A stretch of 9,283 nucleotides of DNA from Acidobacteriaceae bacterium (lineage in GTDB: Bacteria > Acidobacteriota > Terriglobia > Terriglobales > Acidobacteriaceae), in assembly GCA_027306745.1 (NCBI GenBank), contig DAHUZD010000102.1, positions 1 to 9,283 on the forward strand, given 5' to 3'. This document shows, piece by piece, positions 1-6,597 of the stretch. Each line of letters opens with the position of its first letter. Positions within the stretch are counted from its first letter, which is position 1. The position numbers and the translations under genes are program-made. Below the pieces are notes generated by a model. The model did not search any database, was not told where the DNA came from, and saw only the letters and a program-made list of their open reading frames with translations.

Positions 1-480
1 GGGCCGGGACAGTCGCTGCAAAATCCTTATACGGGAATTCTGGCAATCTTTTCGACTCTGGCCCGGTTGCAGCGTCCGATCCGAATCTTCGAGGACGGCC
101 TGGAGAGCCGGGATTTTGTCTATATCGAAGACGTGGTGGAAGCGACGAGCCGTGCGGCACTCGCGCCGCTGCAAGGCGTGCACAGCGTCAATGTTGGCTC
201 CGGTGAGCGCACCAGCGTCTTGCAGGTTGCGCAGCATGTTGTCGCGTTCTTCAACAGCACATCTGCACTGCAGGTGACTGGGGAATTCCGCGTGGGAGAT
301 ATCCGCCACGGCTCCGCAGATCTGGCGCAGTTGCAAAAACTATTTGGCTATGCGCCCCAATGGAAGTTTACCGATGGCGTGCGTCAGTTTCTCGCATGGG
401 CTGCTGAAAGTTCTCCAGAAGCGGCAGGGTATGATCGATCTCTAGATGAGCTGCGTTCCAAGGGGTTGATGGGTGGATAA
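1..480 (+). CDS. NAD-dependent nucleotide-sugar epimerase, 3' part only
   Basis: The gene is open from base 1 and ends at TAA 478-480, so only the C-terminal 159 residues are present and the Rossmann NAD-binding start lies upstream of the window. Seen: the first residues GPGQSLQNPYTG, then a segment ending in IFEDGLESRDFVYIEDVV. This is the hallmark substrate-loop region of extended short-chain dehydrogenases such as UDP-glucose 4-epimerase and dTDP-L-rhamnose 4-epimerase; NPYTG followed by EDG..RDFV is closest to the latter in my memory. A later segment (NVGSGERTSVLQVA) matches the usual NVGSG motif. A TTG at 67 could be mistaken for the start, but homology clearly continues upstream of it. 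The 3' end overlaps the next glycosyltransferase gene by 8 bases, which suggests an operon making and transferring an activated deoxysugar in the cytoplasm. The family is secure; the exact sugar is an inference. Confidence 0.88.
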   Translation, partial: GPGQSLQNPYTGILAIFSTLARLQRPIRIFEDGLESRDFVYIEDVVEATSRAALAPLQGVHSVNVGSGERTSVLQVAQHVVAFFNSTSALQVTGEFRVGDIRHGSADLAQLQKLFGYAPQWKFTDGVRQFLAWAAESSPEAAGYDRSLDELRSKGLMGG

Positions 481-1360
481 AGTTCAGCGTGTCGGGGTCG
501 TTACCGTTACCTACAATAGCGCGGATGTTTTGCCAGAGTTCTTCGATAGCATCACACGGCAAAGTTTTCAGAATTTCATCCTATATGTTGTCGACAACGC
601 CTCCAAGGACGAATCCGTAAAAATGGCGCAGTCCCTGGGGGATCCGCGCATTCGCATTGTTGCCAATGCGGAGAACCTTGGCGTTGCAGAGGGCAACAAC
701 CAGGGAATACGGGCTGCCTTGGCGGACGGCTGTGACGCCGTGCTGCTGCTGAATAACGATACTGTTTTTCCTGCTGAGTTATTTGCGGAGCTTTGTGCTG
801 GACTAGACCGGCGCGGCTGCGCCATGACAACGCCGAAAATGTTCTATTTCGACCGCCCGGATGTACTGTGGGCTGCTGGCGGTTATTTTCAAAAACACTA
901 TGGGTATCGCGCACTGCATTACGGCGATGGGCAGCGCGATGCAGGCCAGTGGGACACGGAGCGGATCGTATCTTACGCACCCACCTGTTGTCTGCTCATC
1001 CGTAAAGAAGTGTTTGCCGATGTCGGCGAAATGGACACACGCTATTTCGTTTATGGCGATGATGTGGATTTTCTCTATCGTGCCTGGCATGCCGGGCATC
1101 GCATCTGGTATCTACCGCAGAGCCGCCTTTGGCACAAAGTGAATTCATTGACAGGCACAATGTCGAACTTCACCATTCGGTACTGCACGCGCAATCGAAT
1201 CTATTTTTTATACAAGCACCTTGCGAGGCCCCATGCTGCAGCCTGGTATGGCTTGTACTGGATATACCAGGCCGCGCGACGTTTTGCTGGCAAGGACTCT
1301 GCTGATATTTGGAAGCTGAAACGAGCGGCCATGCGTGAGGGCGCTTGCATGGCACGATAA
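473..1360 (+). CDS. Family 2 glycosyltransferase (rhamnosyltransferase-like)
   Basis: A 295-residue cytosolic or membrane-associated GT-A glycosyltransferase that should move a sugar from a nucleotide donor onto a growing surface glycan. Seen: the N-terminal strand VGVVTVTYNSADVL (residues 7-20), DNASKDES (41-48), ENLGVAEGNNQG (67-78), and LLLNNDT (91-97) where D96 sits at the metal-binding position. GDDVDF (195-200) followed by W.H at 220-221 forms the acceptor/base region. This layout is that of the WbbL-like rhamnosyltransferase branch of GT2, but donor specificity cannot be read from sequence. The start is GTG at 473: an in-frame TGA lies at 467-469, leaving no earlier choice, and AAGGGG (460-465) is a well-placed ribosome-binding site inside the preceding gene. 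The 8-base overlap implies translational coupling to the epimerase. The length is typical for the family. Confidence 0.9.
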   Translation: MDKVQRVGVVTVTYNSADVLPEFFDSITRQSFQNFILYVVDNASKDESVKMAQSLGDPRIRIVANAENLGVAEGNNQGIRAALADGCDAVLLLNNDTVFPAELFAELCAGLDRRGCAMTTPKMFYFDRPDVLWAAGGYFQKHYGYRALHYGDGQRDAGQWDTERIVSYAPTCCLLIRKEVFADVGEMDTRYFVYGDDVDFLYRAWHAGHRIWYLPQSRLWHKVNSLTGTMSNFTIRYCTRNRIYFLYKHLARPHAAAWYGLYWIYQAARRFAGKDSADIWKLKRAAMREGACMAR

Positions 1361-1381
1361 TGCGGGGTACTCAACTCCGCA
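1361..1381 (+). terminator. Inverted repeat directly after the glycosyltransferase stop
   Basis: TGCGGGGT (1361-1368) and ACTCCGCA (1374-1381) pair over 8 positions, one of them G-U, around a 5-base loop. The repeat starts on the first base after the TAA. No strong T-tract follows (only TGTTTG), so it is at best a weak intrinsic terminator or a 3'-end stabilising hairpin separating the glycan operon from dnaB. Confidence 0.35.
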
Positions 1382-1500
1382 TGTTTGCCCGGCTTTTCCA
1401 CAAAAGAGGCCACACTTTCCAAGGCCATATACACACATCCGTCAGCTTCTGCACAGCATGCATGGGTGCGCAGAGGAGCGGCAGCCGCTAGACTGCTAGC
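1382..1500 (+). promoter_or_regulatory. dnaB leader region with imperfect hairpins
   Basis: Non-coding gap before dnaB. It contains a TATACA (1428-1433) that could be a -10 box, but no convincing -35 lies at the right distance, so no promoter is claimed. Two structures are visible. An imperfect hairpin has arms CTTCTGC (1446-1452) and GCAGAGG (1470-1476), with one G-U pair, and is centred on the palindrome CATGCATG (1457-1464). A small hairpin GCGG-CAG-CCGC follows at 1478-1488. The only Shine-Dalgarno-like string, AGAGGAG (1472-1478), is mostly inside the first hairpin arm and lies 22 bases from the dnaB ATG, which is unusually far. Confidence 0.4.
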
Positions 1501-2898
1501 ATGGCCACCGCGCCCGAACTCGCCTTGGAACGTGGCCTGCCTGCCAGCGTGGATGCAGAGCGTACGATTCTTGGCGCCATTTTGCTGGACAACGCAGCCT
1601 ACAGCGAAGCCGCCGAGCGTCTCAGCGCGGATGACTTCTCTCTGGACTCTCACCGAAGAATCTTTGCCCGCATGGGCGAGCTGGTCGATGCTGGCCGCGC
1701 CGTGGATATCATCACACTCAGTGAAGAGTTGGACCGGCGGCGTGAACTAGAGTCCATCGGCCATCGCGCGTATTTATTCAGCCTGACGGAAAACCTGCCC
1801 CGCCGCCTCAGCATTGAGGACTACGTTCGCATCGTCAAGGACAAGTCGATGCTACGGCAGTTGATGGGCATCTGTTCGACGGCCCTGGCACGCGCCAGTG
1901 ATCAGGGCGAGGACGCGCTCGAAGTGCTGAACGCAACTGAATCCGCGCTGCTGGAGGTTTCAGAGCGTGGCATTGCGCAGGGTTTCTCCAGCATTCCAGA
2001 AATTGTTCGCAGCTCCTTCGGTTCCATTGACAACCTGTACAAGGAAGGTCGCGAGGTCACCGGACTGGCCACCTTCTATCAGGAGTTTGACCGCATGACC
2101 AGCGGCTTGCAGCCATCGGACTTGTTCATTCTGGCCGCGCGCCCGTCGATGGGAAAGACCGCCTGGGCCATCAACATTGCGCAGAATGCTGCCGTGCGCG
2201 GCGGCAAGGTGGTCGGCATCTTCTCGCTGGAAATGTCCAAGGAAGCGCTGCTGCGACGCATGTTGGCTTCGCAGGCCTTTGTGAACATGCGCCACATTCA
2301 GACGGGTTTTTTGACGCGCGAAGACCGCGACAAGCTGGTCAGCGCTCTGGGTCTGCTGGCGGAGGCACGCATTTTTATCGACGACACTCCCGGCATTTCC
2401 CTGGCGGAGATGCGCGCCAAGGCGCGGCGTTTACGCCAACAGGAAGGCCAGTTGGATCTGATCGTTGTCGATTATTTGCAGTTGATGTCGGGCGGCAGCA
2501 CCGGCCCGAATGCGCGTCGCTATGAGAATCGCACGCAAGAGGTCTCCGCAGTCTCGCGCGGACTGAAGGCTCTGGCCAAGGAGATGCGCGTGCCGGTGAT
2601 CGCGCTTTCTCAATTGAGCCGCGCCAGCGAACAGCGTGGCGGCGACAAGAAGCCCATGCTCTCTGACCTGCGTGAGTCCGGCTCGATTGAACAAGATGCG
2701 GACCTAGTTGCCTTCATCCACCGTGATAGTTACTACAACCGCGACGAAAATGGCGAGGAAGACCCGGAGAGCAAAGGCAAGGCTGAGATCATCATCGCCA
2801 AGCAGCGCAACGGCCCCACCGGTTCCGTCCACCTGCTGTACCTGTCCGAATACACGCGCTTTGAAAATCCATTCCAAGGCGATGACCGCGCGCAGTAA
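1501..2898 (+). CDS. dnaB: Replicative DNA helicase DnaB
   Basis: Hexameric ATP-driven helicase that unwinds DNA at the replication fork and recruits primase. The 465 residues match the usual length, and no intein interrupts it. Seen: an N-terminal DnaB domain (about residues 10-115, beginning near DAERTILGAILLDN), a linker, and a RecA-like C-terminal domain from about residue 190. That domain carries Walker A ARPSMGKT (213-220, K219) and Walker B LIVVDYLQLM (320-329, D324). Further on are SQLSRASEQR and the DLRESGSIEQDAD motif that precedes the C-terminal end. The ATG at 1501 is the first available start because an in-frame TAG lies at 1489-1491, and the N-terminal domain begins where expected. 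No good ribosome-binding site sits at normal distance (see the leader). alr follows 60 bases downstream on the same strand, the dnaB-alr order also known in E. coli. Confidence 0.97.
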   Translation: MATAPELALERGLPASVDAERTILGAILLDNAAYSEAAERLSADDFSLDSHRRIFARMGELVDAGRAVDIITLSEELDRRRELESIGHRAYLFSLTENLPRRLSIEDYVRIVKDKSMLRQLMGICSTALARASDQGEDALEVLNATESALLEVSERGIAQGFSSIPEIVRSSFGSIDNLYKEGREVTGLATFYQEFDRMTSGLQPSDLFILAARPSMGKTAWAINIAQNAAVRGGKVVGIFSLEMSKEALLRRMLASQAFVNMRHIQTGFLTREDRDKLVSALGLLAEARIFIDDTPGISLAEMRAKARRLRQQEGQLDLIVVDYLQLMSGGSTGPNARRYENRTQEVSAVSRGLKALAKEMRVPVIALSQLSRASEQRGGDKKPMLSDLRESGSIEQDADLVAFIHRDSYYNRDENGEEDPESKGKAEIIIAKQRNGPTGSVHLLYLSEYTRFENPFQGDDRAQ

Positions 2899-2958
2899 GC
2901 TGCAAGCGGCCATCCTGCGCCTAATCCACATGCGCTGTAAGATAGAGTTTCGTCTTCT

Positions 2959-4179
2959 ATGCACACGCGTCCCATCTGGGCGGAGATTTCCCGCTCTCGT
3001 CTAGCTGCCAACTATCGCGCACTGCAATTTGCGGCTGCGCCACATGCGGATTTGCTGGCCGTAGTCAAGGCCGATGCCTATGGCCACGGCGTTACTTTGT
3101 GCGCTCCGTGGCTGGTGGAGGCCGGCGCGCAGTGGCTTGGCGTCACCAGCGTGGAAGAAGGCTTGCTGGTGCGCAAACATTGTCCGCAGGCGCATATTTT
3201 GGTGCTGTGCGGATTTTGGCCAGGCGACGAAGATGCTCTGATCGAACATGCGTTAACGCCGACGGTTTGGACCGAGCAGCACATTGCCCTGCTGGCGCGC
3301 GCAGCGGAACGCCGCAAGCTGACTGCGCAGAGTGTTCCCGTTCATTTAGAAATCGACACCGGCATGACGCGCCAAGGCGCTGCGCTGGCGGAGTTGCCAG
3401 AGGTGTTGGAGCAACTGCGCGCAGCTTCCGCTCTGCGACTGGATGGCGTGTTCACACACTTTGCCTCGCCGGAGATTCTCAACAGCCCACAGAACGATGC
3501 GCAGCAAGCGCGCTTTGCACAGGCGCTGACGATGGTCAAAGCAGCCGGTTTACATCCAGCGTGGGTGCATGCCGGAAATTCTTCCACACTGCTTGCGCAA
3601 GATCGATTGCCTGCACTGGCGTCGCTGGCCGGAGCGCTGGGCGCAAAGTTTCTCGTCCGGCCCGGCTTGGCTCTTTATGGCTACGCGCTGCCTTTCGTAC
3701 AACAAGATGGTTCTGTGGTGCGGCCATTGCCAGTCGAGTTGCAACCCGTATTGAGCTGGAAGACGCGCGTCGCTGCGCTGCGCACTGTGGAGCGGGGCAC
3801 GGCGGTCGGCTACGGCGCGACCTATGTTGCGCAAAAGGCCATGCGACTGGCTCTACTGCCGGTGGGCTATGCCGATGGCTTTCACCGTGGATTGTCCAGC
3901 CTGGGACGTGTTCTGGTGCGCGGCCAGCATGCGCCGATACTGGGCCGTGTCTCCATGGACCTGACCGTTGTGGATGTGAGCGCTGTGGCGGATGTGGCTG
4001 TTAGCGAAGAAGTGATGTTGATCGGCGAACAGACCGCAGCCTCTGCTGCCGCCAGCCCCAATGCAGAGAAAAAAAATGTACATGTCTCCGCCGAAGATCA
4101 TGCCCACTGGGCTGGAACGATTGCCTATGAAATTCTCTGCGGTATCAGCGTGCGCGTGCCCCGCGTCGGCGCAACCTAA
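2959..4179 (+). CDS. alr: Alanine racemase
   Basis: PLP-dependent cytosolic enzyme that interconverts L- and D-alanine and so feeds peptidoglycan synthesis. Seen: an N-terminal TIM-barrel domain with VVKADAYGHG, whose K37 should form the Schiff base with PLP; DTGMTRQG (133-140, R138); VHAGNSS (203-209); the second catalytic residue Y285 in VGYGATY; PVGYADGF; and GRVSMD (329-334, M333). The C-terminal beta domain ends in AGTIAYEILCGIS..VPRV. At 406 residues it is longer than the common 355-380. The excess is mostly an Ala/Ser/Lys-rich insert at about residues 358-376, between VMLIGEQ and VSAEDHAHWAG, that includes a run of eight A bases (4069-4076). ATG 2959 is the only start, since an in-frame TAA lies at 2938-2940. 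No clear ribosome-binding site is seen, so co-transcription with dnaB is plausible but not proven. Confidence 0.97.
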   Translation: MHTRPIWAEISRSRLAANYRALQFAAAPHADLLAVVKADAYGHGVTLCAPWLVEAGAQWLGVTSVEEGLLVRKHCPQAHILVLCGFWPGDEDALIEHALTPTVWTEQHIALLARAAERRKLTAQSVPVHLEIDTGMTRQGAALAELPEVLEQLRAASALRLDGVFTHFASPEILNSPQNDAQQARFAQALTMVKAAGLHPAWVHAGNSSTLLAQDRLPALASLAGALGAKFLVRPGLALYGYALPFVQQDGSVVRPLPVELQPVLSWKTRVAALRTVERGTAVGYGATYVAQKAMRLALLPVGYADGFHRGLSSLGRVLVRGQHAPILGRVSMDLTVVDVSAVADVAVSEEVMLIGEQTAASAAASPNAEKKNVHVSAEDHAHWAGTIAYEILCGISVRVPRVGAT

Positions 4180-4225
4180 GGGGAACTCCGCACGGCTCCA
4201 GCGTTGCCACGGTCACAGTGTCGGG

Positions 4226-5293
4226 TTACTTTTGAAAATCTTCTGGAGCATACGCGCGCCAGTCGGCAAAGGCCTGTTGCAACGTGTACTGATAATGGTA
4301 GCCCGCTTCGCGCAGACGTCTGGACTCGATGTGCGTGGGGCGGAAGAGCTTGCGCATGCGCACGGGATGCATCGGCTGCTGAATTCTGAGCACGTCTGAA
4401 ATTGCGCCGACGGCGTGTGCGATGCTCATTAGCAGGCCGCGCGGAATGGAGAGCGGCTTGTGTGTGCGGCCCAGCACGGCGCAGATGGCAGCCACGTAGT
4501 CTTCTATTGTGGGTGGCGGATCATACGAGACATTCCACAGCAGGCGCGGAGATGCATTCTTCAGTTGGCTCTCCAGTGCGTACTGCATAACGCAACACAG
4601 TTCCTTCACGTAAATGCCCGCTTTGCGCGTGGATTGGTTTCCTGTGTAAACGAAGTAGCCTTTGGCTAGGCTGCGCACCAGCCGTGTCATGTTGGCTTTT
4701 TCTCCCGGGCCGAAGACCACGCCTGGGCGCAGAATCACCAGACGCCGCGATGGGTCTGCCTGCTGCCAGGCCGTATGAATTTTTTCGGCGGCGAGTTTGG
4801 ATTCTCCATAGGCCGTGTCTGGCGCAGGCGGCGTGTCCTCATCTTTGGGCGCACTGCTGGAACCATACGGAGAAATGCTGCTGGTAAAGAGCAGCTGCCG
4901 CGCACTGGATGCAGTTGCGTACGCGCACACATGCTCGGCGCCGGGCAGGTTGGTGCTAAAGTACTCCTGCCCCGCATGGCCCGGTTCACGGTGGATGGCG
5001 GCGAAGTTGAAGATGGCTCCGCATCGCGATGGAAGCTGTGAGCTTCGAATCGGCTGGCGCACATCGAGTTGCACGTAGACCAAGCGGCCAGATTGCAGGC
5101 TCTCGTGCAGACTCTGCGCCCATCGATGCGGACGTGGCGGATGCAGATCGGCTAGATAGATGCGTTCAAAAAGTCCGCGCGCAAGAAAATGCTGCGCCGT
5201 GTGCGTGCCGATGCAGCCCGTGCCGCCAAAGATCACCGCTGCTTGCCCGAAGATGTCGCTGGATGGGATGGAGCGATCGCCGTCGTGTGTCAA
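4226..5293 (-). CDS. NAD-dependent epimerase/dehydratase (extended SDR)
   Basis: Predicted 355-residue nucleotide-sugar epimerase, dehydratase or reductase of the extended short-chain dehydrogenase family, cytosolic. Seen: glycine-rich dinucleotide motif GGTGCIG (23-29), an acidic residue after strand 2 (ADL, 48-50), FNFAAIH (95-101) in the place of the usual NAA motif, catalytic Ser in FTSSIS (136-141), Y162-x3-K166 in AYGESK, and RPGVVFGPGE (189-198). The open frame extends 98 codons further upstream, but that part lies inside the preceding glycosyltransferase gene. I place the start at TTG 5293-5291, which overlaps the upstream TGA as TTGA and follows AAGGAAG (5306-5300) at good spacing. 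This indicates translational coupling with the glycosyltransferase, so the enzyme probably makes or modifies the sugar that partner uses. The substrate is unknown. The C-terminal 80 residues match no motif I can name. Confidence 0.85.
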   Translation of the reverse strand: MTHDGDRSIPSSDIFGQAAVIFGGTGCIGTHTAQHFLARGLFERIYLADLHPPRPHRWAQSLHESLQSGRLVYVQLDVRQPIRSSQLPSRCGAIFNFAAIHREPGHAGQEYFSTNLPGAEHVCAYATASSARQLLFTSSISPYGSSSAPKDEDTPPAPDTAYGESKLAAEKIHTAWQQADPSRRLVILRPGVVFGPGEKANMTRLVRSLAKGYFVYTGNQSTRKAGIYVKELCCVMQYALESQLKNASPRLLWNVSYDPPPTIEDYVAAICAVLGRTHKPLSIPRGLLMSIAHAVGAISDVLRIQQPMHPVRMRKLFRPTHIESRRLREAGYHYQYTLQQAFADWRAYAPEDFQK

Positions 5294-6531
5294 GAGGAGC
5301 TTCCTTTTACAATCTGGTGAACTTCCGCGTTGGCGGGACAGATATGGCTGATGGCTGCGAAGAAGCGATCGGCAATCGCAGAGATTTGAAATGTTCTCTC
5401 GGCGTAGGCGCGCGCATTGCGTCCGTACTGCTGGCAAAGAGATGCATCGGCCAAGAGCTGATCGGCAGCGCGTAAAAACTCCTCCGGCGATTCCGAACCG
5501 ACGGCTAGTCCGGCTCGCGCGCGTGCAACCACCTGCGCTGCGGCATTCTCCGGCGGAGCCGCCAGAAGGATGGCGCGCGCAGCGCACAGGTATGCAAGCG
5601 TCTTCGATGGAACCGCGAAGATGCCCGCCTCCGCATCCAGCAGTGTGATGAGAACATCCGCCGCACCCATCACCTCCGAGAGTCGCTCATACGGCTGGAA
5701 GGGAAGCAGCGTCAGCGCGCCAGCCGGTACAGTGTGCGCGTGCGCGGCCAGCCAGTCGGCTCCGGCTCCGCCAGCGATGACGATGAGGCGTGCGTCGCCG
5801 CGCTGGGCCAGGTGCGCGGCCAGCTCCAGCAGCCGCTCCGGCCTGTGCTTCATGCCCAGCGTGCCAGAGTAGAGAAAGCAAAATTTTCCAACGGTGCTCT
5901 GTTCAATCGCCCAGCGATTGCCGCGTGGCGTGGGTTGAACTTCATCAAGCGGTGCCCAGTTTTCGATTACGTTGATCTTTTCTACCGGAATCCGCCAGCG
6001 CTGGATGTATTTCGCAAAGCCATCGGCGATGCAGATAATGGCGTCGGACTGCCGGAGCAATTTTTTTTCCAACCGCTCAAAGTAGAGCTTACCCAAACTC
6101 GCCAGCGGGCCAACTTTTTTGCGCAAAACAAACGTGGCCGCCACGCTGTACACATCTTGCATCCAGAAAACGAACTGGGCGCGTTGCCGGTGAGTTGCCT
6201 TCAGCAGAATGCGCTGCGCATCCAACGGCATGTTCGCAGAAAAAACCACGTCTGGGCGAAACTGCTCCATGGACGCAGCGGCGGCGCGTCCATATTCCAG
6301 GTCGGCCTGCCGCCGCGTCAGCAGCGAGTGCTTCTGGAAGACGCGCTGAATATGCAGCCCCTCGACTTGCAGCGTCTCCGGGTCGGCGGCGTTGCGCGTG
6401 GTGCGTCCTTTGGGCGTGCTGTGATTGTCAGCAAAATAGACGTGACGAACAGTGTGGCCCCTGCGCGCAAACTCCCTGCTCAGCTCCATTTGAAATGGAT
6501 GGCCGCAAAATTCGTTCACAAAAATGCGCAT
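5290..6531 (-). CDS. Family 4 glycosyltransferase (WcaI/WbuB-like)
   Basis: A 413-residue GT-B fold glycosyltransferase, expected on the cytoplasmic face of the membrane and acting in capsule, O-antigen or exopolysaccharide assembly. Seen: N-terminal acceptor domain starting MRIFVNEF with the family-typical ELSREFARRGHTV (16-28); the hinge motif YSGTLGMKHRPE (221-232) that starts the donor domain; and VIAGGAGADWL (251-261). The donor-site stretch EAGIFAVPSKTLAYLCAARA (301-320) has PSK in place of the second Glu of the classical EX7E motif, as in WcaI/WbuB-type enzymes. A C-terminal helix ending near AERTFQISAIADRFF is also typical. ATG 6531 fits the normal family start, but no strong ribosome-binding site precedes it. 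It is first in a two-gene - strand operon, with its TGA overlapping the TTG start of the epimerase. A run of eight A codes E155-K-K. Donor and acceptor are not determinable. Confidence 0.88.
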   Translation of the reverse strand: MRIFVNEFCGHPFQMELSREFARRGHTVRHVYFADNHSTPKGRTTRNAADPETLQVEGLHIQRVFQKHSLLTRRQADLEYGRAAAASMEQFRPDVVFSANMPLDAQRILLKATHRQRAQFVFWMQDVYSVAATFVLRKKVGPLASLGKLYFERLEKKLLRQSDAIICIADGFAKYIQRWRIPVEKINVIENWAPLDEVQPTPRGNRWAIEQSTVGKFCFLYSGTLGMKHRPERLLELAAHLAQRGDARLIVIAGGAGADWLAAHAHTVPAGALTLLPFQPYERLSEVMGAADVLITLLDAEAGIFAVPSKTLAYLCAARAILLAAPPENAAAQVVARARAGLAVGSESPEEFLRAADQLLADASLCQQYGRNARAYAERTFQISAIADRFFAAISHICPANAEVHQIVKGSSS

Positions 6532-6597
6532 ATTGGCAGCCGGTGCGATCTGGATTCCTGAGCGAGTGTAGCATAGACAGGAACTGACACTGCACCC
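6532..6597. promoter_or_regulatory. Divergent intergenic region between GT4 and dppC
   Basis: These 66 bases must hold the start signals for two divergent genes. A 6-base perfect inverted repeat, TTCCTG (6555-6560) and CAGGAA (6578-6583), brackets 17 bases. A second one, AGTGT (6565-6569) and ACACT (6587-6591), overlaps it, so the two cannot form together. The right arm of the first covers AGGA (6579-6582), the only Shine-Dalgarno-like string before the dppC-type ATG. No -35/-10 pair of good quality was recognised on either strand. Confidence 0.4.

Noticed and set aside
2938..2943. TAAGAT as a -10 box for a separate alr promoter
   Set aside because: No -35-like hexamer lies 15-19 bases upstream, and the string begins with the stop triplet of the alr frame; too weak to call.
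3099..4004. 301-codon + strand open frame in alr
   Set aside because: Out-of-frame shadow of alr with Arg/Cys/Ala-rich composition; the alr frame carries every catalytic motif.
4180..4225. Possible bidirectional terminator between alr and the epimerase
   Set aside because: The 46 bases show no stem longer than about 3-4 pairs next to a T-tract; the TTTT at 4230-4233 lies inside the epimerase coding end.
5294..5587. 98-codon upstream extension of the epimerase frame
   Set aside because: It lies wholly within the well-supported glycosyltransferase gene, has low-complexity Arg/Cys/Ser-rich composition, and precedes the Rossmann motif far beyond the usual N-terminus.
5734..6561. 275-codon + strand open frame opposite the family 4 glycosyltransferase
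   Set aside because: It is antisense to a gene with clear motifs, shows no recognisable domain, and long antisense frames are common at this base composition.
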